Shown in pieces: positions 1 through 5,349 of a DNA stretch of 9,292 nucleotides (its first letter is position 1; the number at the start of each line of letters is the position of its first letter). The stretch lies in assembly GCA_958427375.1 (NCBI GenBank), contig CAUABY010000070.1, forward strand, positions 1 to 9,292, in the 5' to 3' direction. The notes beneath the pieces were generated by a model that had not been told where the DNA came from, did not search any database, and was given only the letters and a program-made list of their open reading frames with translations. The position numbers and the translations under genes were made by a program. This stretch comes from an uncultured Eubacteriales bacterium. Its GTDB lineage: Bacteria > Bacillota > Clostridia > Oscillospirales > Oscillospiraceae.

Positions 1-46
1 GCGCAAAATCATTCAGGGCATCTCTGCCCGCGGTCTGTTTTACCAT
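1..46 (-). CDS. Carboxymuconolactone decarboxylase-family protein, N-terminal fragment (runs off the window)
   Basis: An ATG at 46 reading leftward is preceded by a GGAGGAAC ribosome binding site at 51-58 and opens a frame for 15 residues beginning MVKQTAGRDALNDFA. This opening resembles the start of carboxymuconolactone decarboxylase (AhpD-like) family proteins of Clostridia, which commonly begin K-Q-T-A-G-R-D before an F-A-P-x-F-A stretch. Members are small alpha-helical cytosolic proteins, often of unknown substrate, and frequently sit near MerR regulators, aldo-keto reductases and cupins. The catalytic part (Cys-x-x-Cys in AhpD-like members) lies outside the window, so activity cannot be judged. 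A MerR-type promoter and a structured leader lie upstream. The family call rests on a short N-terminus recognised from memory. That a gene starts here is much surer than what it encodes. Confidence 0.55.
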   Translation of the reverse strand, partial: MVKQTAGRDALNDFA

Positions 47-76
47 TGCAGTTCCTCCAAAATTTCCTTGTATGTT

Positions 77-146
77 CCTGCCCCATACGCGAAACTGTGC
101 AGGGAGCTGTTGCTTTGGCAGCTCGCAAAGCGCGCCGGGGCTTTGC
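77..146 (-). promoter_or_regulatory. Structured 5' leader with three abutting hairpins and a possible alternative pairing
   Basis: Three perfect stems follow each other with no gap: 77-81 with 99-103 (5 bp), 104-109 with 119-124 (6 bp) and 125-131 with 140-146 (7 bp). The strand at 126-131 can pair instead with 112-117 (6 bp), which would break two of the stems. The block lies between the predicted transcription start (about 163) and the ribosome binding site at 51-58 of the leftward gene. This could be a regulatory leader, a stability element or chance. No known riboswitch class is recognised. Confidence 0.35.
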
Positions 147-169
147 TTAACTGGCTTTAAACCGCTGAT

Positions 170-200
170 ATTATAAACCGTAAAGCTGACTTTAGGTCAA
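170..200 (-). promoter_or_regulatory. MerR-type promoter with 19-bp spacer and central dyad
   Basis: Read on the minus strand, TTGACC (195-200) and TATAAT (170-175) are separated by 19 bp (176-194), two more than the sigma-A optimum. The spacer holds an inverted repeat, TAAAG-TCAG-CTTTA, flanked by ACC and GGT (177-197). A near-consensus promoter with an overlong spacer and an internal dyad is the hallmark of promoters activated by MerR-family regulators, which untwist the spacer DNA. It drives the partial gene at 46. The cognate regulator is not in the window. Confidence 0.65.
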
Positions 201-266
201 GTGCTTTGCCCCGGAAATACTGTAAAAAATTTATGAATGGTTTAATTGCTGTCCGTTATAAAACTC

Positions 267-296
267 ATGCCGCCCAGATTTCACACCGGGCGGCAT
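267..296 (-). terminator. Probable intrinsic terminator
   Basis: A perfect 9-bp stem, ATGCCGCCC (267-275) with GGGCGGCAT (288-296), encloses a 12-base loop. Read leftward it is followed by GAGTTTTATAA, a short U-tract. It lies downstream of the membrane-protein remnant ending at 373 and upstream of the MerR-type promoter, so it would insulate the next leftward unit. Read rightward it is followed only by A residues, so the leftward orientation fits better. Confidence 0.5.
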
Positions 297-372
297 AAAA
301 ACAGCGCTGTCAATAAGCGCCGGCCGGTCTCGCTCCTGCTGAGCCGCCCGGCGACCCGTGCCCGAATACCTT

Positions 373-591
373 TCACTCCTTGATGCCCTTGGTCAGCGGG
401 ATGAGGCAGAGCAGGGCAACGATGCCCACAAGGCCGATGATAACGCCCACAACGAGCTTATCCCAAACCATGCAAAAGCACATGCCCACGCCCAGCGCCA
501 GCGCTCCAGCCACGCCGACAGCGATAGTCAAAACTGTTTTCCCGGAGACGTGGATGGGTGCCTTGCGCTCCATCTTCCGCCAGACTATCAC
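373..591 (-). pseudogene. 5'-truncated small membrane protein with two predicted helices
   Basis: The frame ending at 373 gives a convincing tail of about 70 residues. It begins VIVWRKMERKAP, followed by a helix (around TVLTIAVGVAGALALGVGM), a CFCMVW turn, a second helix (VVGVIIGLVGIVALLCLIP) and a KGIKE C-terminus. Similar two-helix tails with G-M-C motifs occur in small uncharacterised membrane proteins of Clostridia. Further upstream the frame stays open to an ATG at 762, but those residues are not membrane-like, and the opposite strand there encodes a different protein tail. The internal ATG at 573 has no spaced ribosome binding site, and the recognisable sequence begins before it. The gene therefore probably lost its 5' part at a breakpoint near 580-595. 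A functional 66-residue protein starting at 573 is the alternative. Confidence 0.5.
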
Positions 592-732
592 ATAGAGTTT
601 TTTATGAGCGGATTCAACGCGGTGGTGAAAAGGTGGCTCAACGGCGGCTGCAAGGAGAGCCCGGAAGAGATTGAGGGCATAATCCGCAGTGAGTATCAGG
701 GGCGCGGACATAGTGTCAAACGGCGCTCTTGA
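586..732 (+). pseudogene. C-terminal tail of a TetR/AcrR-family regulator (remnant)
   Basis: In the frame ending at the TGA at 730-732, residues from about 592 to 705 read IEFFMSGFNAVVKRWLNGG and then CKESPEEIEGIIRSEYQGR. The pattern of an F-x-x-G-F/I helix, R/E-W-L-x-x-G-x-x-E-S-P-E-E and a closing amphipathic helix is typical of the C-terminal ligand-binding domain of Firmicute TetR regulators. The DNA-binding helix-turn-helix and most of the ligand domain are absent: upstream of about 586 the same DNA belongs to the oppositely oriented membrane protein. This is therefore the last 40 or so residues of a lost gene. Family assignment comes from a short stretch recognised by eye. Confidence 0.45.
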
Positions 733-820
733 CGGCGTGATGGTTTCTGACGGCGCGGCCATGGGACTTGCCGGGATTGCCGCTGCCTATATCAAATATG
801 CGAGGAAAGATATACATTAA
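683..820 (+). pseudogene. Tail of an unidentified protein, possibly a transporter permease end
   Basis: In the third plus frame, open from the codon after a TAA at 680-682 to a TAA at 818-820, the DNA reads GALDGVMVSDGAAMGLAGI and then AAAYIKYARKDIH. The composition is protein-like: glycine and alanine-rich, a short hydrophobic stretch and a basic end. A K/R-rich close of the form Y-x-x-x-K-D-I resembles the C-termini of ABC-2 type permeases, but the helix is short and the match is weak. There is no start codon with a ribosome binding site. It overlaps the TetR-like tail in another frame and looks like a second fragment spliced onto it. Function unknown. Confidence 0.2.
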
Positions 821-836
821 TATAATATAGTATAAA

Positions 837-870
837 CCCGGCGGCGGGGATTAAACTCCACGCCGCCGGG
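837..870 (-). terminator. Intrinsic terminator of the hydrolase-isochorismatase operon
   Basis: CCCGGCGGCG (837-846) pairs with CGCCGCCGGG (861-870), and the stem extends by GGA/TCC beyond one mismatch around a small AT-rich loop. On the minus strand the stem is followed by GTTTATACTATATTATAT, a T-rich run. It lies 35 bases past the stop of the isochorismatase-like gene at 905. Confidence 0.7.
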
Positions 871-904
871 CTGTGTAATTATTGTGTTGTCAAAAGGCCG
901 CCGC

Positions 905-1486
905 TCAGGGCGCGAGGCGCGCGGAGAGTTCGTCGAGCGTGCATATGTCCGCGCCGATGCGCGCCATGTCCGTAATGTTTGCGCGCTGGACTTCGGCGTT
1001 TACGGAGGATGTGCAGTCAGAGAGCACGAGCACGTCATAGTCGAGCGAAAGCGCGTCATAACAGGTGGTGCGAATGCAGTTTGGCGTGGTCGTCCCAGCG
1101 AGGATTACGCAGTCCACCCCAAGGCGGCGGAGCGTCAGGTCAAGCTGGGTGTGGAAAAAGGCGGAGAAACGCGGCTTTACAATGCGGTAGTCCCCCGCGC
1201 GCACGTCAAACTCCGCAGGGTCAGCGTCTGACATGCAGTCGTCGCAGACCTCCGACAGCGGCCGCCCGCCGGCAAGCCACACATCGCGGCGGCACTTTTC
1301 CACATCGCTCCCGTCCGCGCGGTAGTGGCGCGTGACGAAGAACACCGGAATCCTGGCGGCGTGGCAGAAATCTATGGCGCGGGCGCAGTCTGGCACGGTG
1401 GCCGCCGCGTCCGGGATGCACAGGGGCGAGGCGGGGTCAATAAAACCGCGCTGCATGTCTATCATTATCAAGGCATATTTTTTCAT
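905..1486 (-). CDS. Isochorismatase-family cysteine hydrolase
   Basis: This 193-residue cytosolic protein has the complete isochorismatase-like fold signature. The catalytic triad is visible as D10 (in LIMIDMQRGF), K104 (in RIVKPRFSAFF) and C137 (in TTPNCIRTTCYDA), with the G-T-T-T turn just before the cysteine where the family has its cis-peptide. D10-x-Q12 and the R-F-S-A-F loop are typical. Relatives hydrolyse amides or vinyl ethers (nicotinamidase, N-carbamoylsarcosine amidase, isochorismatase), and the substrate cannot be chosen from these motifs. The ATG at 1486 has GGAGG at 1494-1498 with good spacing. It starts 18 bases after the stop of the alpha/beta hydrolase and is followed by a strong terminator, so it is the second gene of a two-gene operon. 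It is unusually rich in cysteine (10 in all), several probably near the surface. Confidence 0.88.
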   Translation of the reverse strand: MKKYALIMIDMQRGFIDPASPLCIPDAAATVPDCARAIDFCHAARIPVFFVTRHYRADGSDVEKCRRDVWLAGGRPLSEVCDDCMSDADPAEFDVRAGDYRIVKPRFSAFFHTQLDLTLRRLGVDCVILAGTTTPNCIRTTCYDALSLDYDVLVLSDCTSSVNAEVQRANITDMARIGADICTLDELSARLAP

Positions 1487-1504
1487 TGCAAAACCTCCGT
1501 ATAT

Positions 1505-2425
1505 TTACAGATATTTTCCCGTAAACTCGTCTAACTTGGCCGTGTACTGCTCCGGCGCGGTGTATATGCTCTCAACGTGCCGCGCGCCGTCCACCCAGAG
1601 GTAATCTTTCGGCTCAGGGCAGATTGAGTAGAGCTCAACCGCCATATCGAAAGGTACAACCAAATCTTCCCGGCCATGCACAAAGAGAATCGGTACGCGG
1701 GAGGCGCGCACATTTGCGCGCACATCGGCGGAGCTTATGCTGTAGCGGGCGATGACGCGGTTTATGCCGTCCATGACATGTGTCATCGCGCCGATGCGCG
1801 CGTATAAAAGGTCGCGCGCGTTGGAAAAGCCGCTGTCGGAGACTATGCATTGAACAATGTCAGGCGCGCGGTCACTCATGCGCAGTACGGCGGCCCCGCC
1901 CATGGAGAAGCCGTGCATCATAACGCGTATATCCTCGCCGTAAACGGCCCTGAGATAGCTCAGCCAATTCAGGCAGTCGGCACTCTCATATACGCTGTAG
2001 CCAATCAACCGCCCGCCGCTCTCGCCGGAGGCGGTGTTGTCACAGCAGAAAATGTCTATCCCGTGTGAGATGTAGAAGTCCGTAAACATCCCCGCCGTGC
2101 GCAGATGCTCAGAGTGATAGCCGTGGACAATGAAGGCGATGCGCTTTGACGGCTTGCTGCCGCTTTGATAGTAGAAGCCCCGCAAGGTCTCACCGCGCGC
2201 GGAAGTTATGCTGTGGCGCGTGCAGGGGCGCGCGTCGAGCGCGGCGGCCGCCGTATCGCGCCTGACGTAATAATCGCCCTCGTGGGCGGACTTTTTGCGC
2301 AGTTTGGAGATTATGCGCGGCTGGCGGACGAATATGTAGGCGTACTGCGCGGCAATCATGCCCGCGACGCCCGCGCTGACTGCGGCTATAAGCCGTTTGG
2401 CGGATTTTTTCATTTTCTTACTCAT
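1505..2425 (-). CDS. Membrane-anchored alpha/beta hydrolase
   Basis: This 306-residue protein has a basic N-terminus, one hydrophobic helix (about residues 11-33, RLIAAVSAGVAGMIAAQYAY), a basic linker, and then an alpha/beta hydrolase domain. Visible elements are the oxyanion strand FIVHGYHSE (H101-G102), the nucleophile elbow GFSMGG (S174), D254 in HGREDLVVP and H283 in GARHVES, giving a full Ser-Asp-His triad. It resembles the serine aminopeptidase (S33)-like family that includes Bacillus YqkD; substrates are generally unknown, with esters or short peptides likely. The frame stays open upstream to 2656, but the promoter at 2454-2482 puts the transcription start near 2447, so the ATG at 2425 is chosen. 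Its ribosome binding site is weak (CGGGGT), and an ATG at 2413 is the alternative. The anchor would place the catalytic domain outside or at the membrane surface. It is first in the operon with the isochorismatase-like gene. Confidence 0.85.
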   Translation of the reverse strand: MSKKMKKSAKRLIAAVSAGVAGMIAAQYAYIFVRQPRIISKLRKKSAHEGDYYVRRDTAAAALDARPCTRHSITSARGETLRGFYYQSGSKPSKRIAFIVHGYHSEHLRTAGMFTDFYISHGIDIFCCDNTASGESGGRLIGYSVYESADCLNWLSYLRAVYGEDIRVMMHGFSMGGAAVLRMSDRAPDIVQCIVSDSGFSNARDLLYARIGAMTHVMDGINRVIARYSISSADVRANVRASRVPILFVHGREDLVVPFDMAVELYSICPEPKDYLWVDGARHVESIYTAPEQYTAKLDEFTGKYL

Positions 2426-2453
2426 ACCCCGTAAAAACAGAATTATTAATGTA

Positions 2454-2482
2454 ATTTTATCATCCGTGGTGAAAAACGTCAA
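2454..2482 (-). promoter_or_regulatory. Sigma-A promoter of the hydrolase operon
   Basis: On the minus strand, TTGACG (2477-2482) and TAAAAT (2454-2459) are separated by exactly 17 bp. The predicted start near 2447 gives a leader of about 22 bases before the ATG at 2425, which supports that start. It sits just past the terminator of the MATE gene, so the operon is transcribed independently. Confidence 0.75.
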
Positions 2483-2524
2483 CGCAGAGAAAGGTCGAAG
2501 CCGCGCGGATTTAGGGCAAAATGA

Positions 2525-2562
2525 AAACAGCTCCCACCGTTTTTCCGCGGCGGGAGCTGTTT
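2525..2562 (-). terminator. Intrinsic terminator of the MATE gene
   Basis: AAACAGCTCCC-A-CCG (2525-2539) pairs with CGG-C-GGGAGCTGTTT (2548-2562): 15 positions with one mismatch, around an 8-base loop. On the minus strand it is followed by TCATTTTG after the TTT that ends the stem. It begins 10 bases after the MATE stop codon at 2572. The A and T ends of the stem could let it act in both directions, but no plus-strand gene precedes it. Confidence 0.8.
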
Positions 2563-2571
2563 GATGCAAAA

Positions 2572-3945
2572 TTATATCTGCGCGGGCAGTGTCTTTGGCA
2601 GACGCTTGAAGCTGTGGAGGAAGTATATCAACTCCGCCATCGCGGTTATCGCCCACGAGAAGCCGTACAGCAGGTAGAGCGAGGCGATAGTGTGGAAGTA
2701 GGCAAAGACTGTGTATACCCAGATAACGCGGAAAACGCAGGAGCCGAGGATAACAACAATGGTCGGCACAAGGGTTTTGCCGATGCCGCGCGAGGCCGCA
2801 ATCGAGCAGTCCATCACGGCGGAGAGCCAGTACACCCAGCCCATGACCTGCAGCCGCTCCATACCGGCGGCGATAACCTCCGGCTCGTTGGCGAAGAGCG
2901 AGAGAAACTGGCGGCCAAAGCAGAGAAACAGCAGCCCCATTAAAAGACCGGAGGCAACGGAGTAGCTCAGACCGACTATGTAGCTTTTCATCACGCGCTC
3001 GCGCTGTCCCGCGCCGAGGTTGCGGCTTTCAAAGCTGGCACAGCCAACGTAAAATGCGGCCATCACGTTGAAGGCTATGGTGTCGGCGTTCGCGGCGGCA
3101 GAGTTGCCGGAGACGAGGATCGCGTCAAAGGAGTTGACGCCGGTCTGCACAAAGAGGTTGGCGATGCCGAAAACAGCGTTTTGGAAGCCGGAGGGTATGC
3201 CGAGCGACAGGATACTGCGGCAGGTCTTACCGTCCACCCAGCGCAGGGCGGGGCGCAGACGGCAGGCGTCGCGCCGCGAGGCGAGGTGCAGAATGATAAG
3301 CAGGGCGGAGAGGTACTGCGCAATGACGCTTGCGATGGCGACGCCCGCCGCTCCCTTCTTGCAGATGATGACGAAGAAGAGGTTCAGGATGACGTTCAGA
3401 ATGCCAGAGAGGGTGAGGTAGACGAGCGGGCGCTTAGTCTCGCCGCAGGCGCTGAGAATACCGCTGCCGCAGTTGTATATCGCCATAGCCGGCATGCCCA
3501 GCGCGTATATTTTCAAGTATAGCACCGCGCCGTCCATCAGCTCATCCTTGGTGTGCAGCATCGCGAGGAAGGGGCGCGCGCCGAGATTGCTGATAAGTGC
3601 CATAATAAGGCCGATAACAATGCACAGGAAGAACGAGGAGTGTACGGTTTTGACGACGTTCAGCTCATCGCCCGCGCCGAGGCGGTGCGCCGCGCACACG
3701 TTGACACCGTTGCCAATGCCGATGAGAAAGCCGGTGAACAGTGACACCAGCAGCGTTGTTGAGCCGACGGAACCGAGCGCGCGGTAATCGGCAAACTTGC
3801 CCGCGATGGCCACGTCGCTGAGGTTGAAGAGAATCTCCAGCAGATACGACAGCATCAGCGGCAGACTGAACAGAAATATGTTTTTCCACAGCGAGCCGCT
3901 TGTCATCTCGACAGCCATGGAGCTGTGCTTATTTTTTGCTTTCAA
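2572..3945 (-). CDS. MATE-family multidrug/Na+ antiporter
   Basis: This 457-residue polytopic inner-membrane protein has about 12 hydrophobic helices in two repeats. Typical elements are the N-terminal W-K-N-I-F-L-F-S-L-P-L-M-L segment, LLEILFNLSDVAIAGKF in helix 1, G-x-x-N-G-V-N-V in helix 2, Y-L-K-I-Y-A-L-G-M-P midway through the first repeat, and the matching ILSLGIPSGFQNAVF at the start of the second. MATE proteins export cationic drugs or metabolites in exchange for Na+ or H+. Length is normal for the family. The start is a TTG at 3945: its upstream AAAGAAGG at 3953-3960 is a well-spaced ribosome binding site, whereas the first in-frame ATG (3918) has none. It has its own promoter and terminator, so it is monocistronic or nearly so. 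The transported substrate is not predictable. Confidence 0.92.
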   Translation of the reverse strand: MKAKNKHSSMAVEMTSGSLWKNIFLFSLPLMLSYLLEILFNLSDVAIAGKFADYRALGSVGSTTLLVSLFTGFLIGIGNGVNVCAAHRLGAGDELNVVKTVHSSFFLCIVIGLIMALISNLGARPFLAMLHTKDELMDGAVLYLKIYALGMPAMAIYNCGSGILSACGETKRPLVYLTLSGILNVILNLFFVIICKKGAAGVAIASVIAQYLSALLIILHLASRRDACRLRPALRWVDGKTCRSILSLGIPSGFQNAVFGIANLFVQTGVNSFDAILVSGNSAAANADTIAFNVMAAFYVGCASFESRNLGAGQRERVMKSYIVGLSYSVASGLLMGLLFLCFGRQFLSLFANEPEVIAAGMERLQVMGWVYWLSAVMDCSIAASRGIGKTLVPTIVVILGSCVFRVIWVYTVFAYFHTIASLYLLYGFSWAITAMAELIYFLHSFKRLPKTLPAQI

Positions 3946-4033
3946 GCTTATGCCTTCTTTAAAATATTATAGCAGCCCCGGCAGGGCGCGAGCGCGGTTT
4001 TTCGACAGCCGCCATTACCCGTCGGGACTACTA

Positions 4034-4062
4034 TTTATAGCACAAGCTCCGCCGCAAAGCAA
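4034..4062 (-). promoter_or_regulatory. Probable promoter of the MATE gene
   Basis: On the minus strand, TTGCTT (4057-4062) and TATAAA (4034-4039) are 17 bp apart, in the 134-base gap between the nucleotidyltransferase stop and the MATE start. A second perfect TATAAT lies at 3966-3971 but has no good -35 partner and would start the RNA inside the ribosome binding site, so the distal pair is preferred. No clear terminator for the upstream gene is visible in this gap, so read-through from it is also possible. Confidence 0.45.
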
Positions 4063-4079
4063 GCGGTATTTTTCGCAAT

Positions 4080-5105
4080 CTACAGGTCAAGCGCGTCGAT
4101 AAGCTCCTTCGCGCTCAGCGCGAGGGAACGGGCGAACTCCGCGTCCTCCGAGGAAACCGCCACGCGCACGGCGGACGAGCGCGAAAGCGGCGCGATATGC
4201 AGCCGATAGCCGCGCCCAGTGAGGCGTATGCCGTCGGAATAGTCCGCGCCCATGTCGAGCATGCACTCAGACAGCGTGCCCATGAGCGCGGCGCGGTCAC
4301 GGCAGCGGCAGTCGATACTCTCCGCGGCCTTGTCGCGCGGCTCTTCCTCATCGGTACGCGGGCTTGTGCCAAAGCGCTCGCCGGGTGTGACTTTAAGCCG
4401 CCCTTCAAGCGCGTCAGTGCAGCAGCGGTAGTAGGCGAGGGGACTGCCCACGTCGCACCAGTAGCCGTCAAGCGCGAGACCGAGTATCTTTTCCCCGCGC
4501 GAGAGCAGAAGCGGGAAGAGCTCTTTGCCAAAGTCAAAGCTCTGCCTTGAAGGCACAAGCTCCATCGCACGCGGCGAGATGATGTAGATGCCGGTGTTCA
4601 CAAGGTCTGTCACAACGCGGCTCCACCGCGGCTTTTCTATGAAGCAGCGTACCCAGCCCTCGCTGTCCGTCACGGCAAGGCCGTAGCTCAGCGGCTCGCT
4701 CGTGCGGGAGAGCGCGATAGTCACGGCGGCGCGCGCTTTTTTGTGCGCAGCCATGAGCGCGGACAAGTCCATGTCGCAGGCCGCGTCGCCGCTGATGACG
4801 AGAAAATCCTCGCCATCGTAAAAGTCCGCGCAGTTTTTCACACTGCCCGCCGTGCCTAACGGCTCAGCCTCCACGCGATAGCTCAGATGTACACCGAGGC
4901 CGCTCCCGTCGCCGAAGCGCTCTGTAATGTCCTCCGCCCGGTAGCGCAGTGTGGCGCAGATATCCGTAAATCCGTGTTTTTTCAGCAGCATAATAATGTG
5001 CTCAAGCATTGGCCGCCCGACAAGCGGCACGAGCGGCTTCGGCATGTCGCCGGTCACAGCTTTCAGCCGTGTGCCCTCGCCGCCCGCCATTATGACAGCT
5101 TTCAC
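4080..5105 (-). CDS. Sugar-phosphate nucleotidyltransferase with a C-terminal phosphohexomutase-domain-IV-like remnant
   Basis: Residues 1-235 of 341 form a nucleotidyltransferase domain that activates a sugar-1-phosphate with an NTP. Signs are GGEGTRL (8-14), PKPLVPL with K23, PLGTAGSV (82-89), the metal-binding SGDAACDMD (106-113), FIEKP (155-159), VNTGIY (169-174) and YWCDVGSP (215-222). The domain is closest by eye to the N-terminal half of the long mannose-1-phosphate guanylyltransferase/phosphomannomutase fusions of Clostridia. After a charged linker (about 240-265), the last 75 residues (SDGIRL, RLHIAPLSRSSAVRV, SLALSAKELI) resemble the final domain of such phosphomutases, but the hexapeptide repeats and mutase domains I-III are absent and the phosphate-binding R-P-S-G-T-E-P is replaced by A-P-L-S-R-S-S. 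The start is a GTG at 5105 with AGGAGG upstream; stop codons lie immediately upstream in frame. The sugar specificity is uncertain. The product probably feeds cell-surface glycan synthesis. Confidence 0.85.
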   Translation of the reverse strand: MKAVIMAGGEGTRLKAVTGDMPKPLVPLVGRPMLEHIIMLLKKHGFTDICATLRYRAEDITERFGDGSGLGVHLSYRVEAEPLGTAGSVKNCADFYDGEDFLVISGDAACDMDLSALMAAHKKARAAVTIALSRTSEPLSYGLAVTDSEGWVRCFIEKPRWSRVVTDLVNTGIYIISPRAMELVPSRQSFDFGKELFPLLLSRGEKILGLALDGYWCDVGSPLAYYRCCTDALEGRLKVTPGERFGTSPRTDEEEPRDKAAESIDCRCRDRAALMGTLSECMLDMGADYSDGIRLTGRGYRLHIAPLSRSSAVRVAVSSEDAEFARSLALSAKELIDALDL

Positions 5106-5193
5106 AATTTATCAGCCTCCTATCAAAACCCGCCGAAAACCGTATCTTGTGGTAAAAATATCGCAAAGATACGCCTTCCGGCTGCTTAAAAAT

Positions 5194-5222
5194 ATTATTC
5201 ACTCCAATAATCAAATTATTTG
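5194..5222. promoter_or_regulatory. AT-rich dyads in the divergent intergenic region
   Basis: ATTATT-CACTCC-AATAAT (5194-5211) is a perfect 6-bp inverted repeat with a 6-base spacer. CAAAT-T-ATTTG (5212-5222) abuts both it and the -35 box of the gdpP promoter. Such sites could be operators for either the leftward nucleotidyltransferase or the rightward gdpP. AT-rich DNA yields chance dyads often, and I could not find a convincing sigma-A promoter for the leftward gene here. Confidence 0.25.
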
Positions 5223-5251
5223 TTGTAAAGGTGAACCATATTTGGTATAAT
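5223..5251 (+). promoter_or_regulatory. Sigma-A promoter of the gdpP-rplI-dnaB operon
   Basis: TTGTAA (5223-5228) and a perfect TATAAT (5246-5251) are separated by 17 bp, with transcription predicted from about 5258. An imperfect dyad, ACCA-TATT-TGGT, lies across the end of the spacer (5236-5247). The start leaves a leader of about 92 bases before the GTG of gdpP and rules out the ATG at 5260 as a ribosome-bound start, since almost no leader would precede it. Confidence 0.75.
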
Positions 5252-5349
5252 ATTATAATATGATAGAGCGCGTGTCGGCATTTGTACGGCAGGGCTCAAA
5301 AAACCATGTGATTATTTGGCTACTGTCCCGGTTGCAGGAGGTGCAGTCA

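Noticed and set aside
358..732. A 124-residue plus-strand open frame read as a complete gene
   Set aside because: Only its last 40 or so residues look like protein (TetR-type tail). The first 75 are the antisense of the membrane protein, and the ATG-proximal region lacks a ribosome binding site. It is reported as a remnant only.
2426..2656. Upstream extension of the alpha/beta hydrolase by 77 residues
   Set aside because: The extension runs through the sigma-A promoter at 2454-2482 and the MATE terminator at 2525-2562, and its composition is not protein-like.
2521..3522. Plus-strand frames antisense to the MATE gene
   Set aside because: Polar, low-complexity translations typical of antisense to a membrane protein. 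The MATE reading is complete and convincing.
3961..4079. A terminator for the nucleotidyltransferase gene
   Set aside because: I found only short 4-bp stems and no U-tract in the right orientation, so none is called.
5260..5349. ATG at 5260 as the gdpP start
   Set aside because: It sits almost at the predicted transcription start, has no ribosome binding site, and the added 30 residues do not resemble GdpP N-termini. The GTG at 5350 has AGGAGG.
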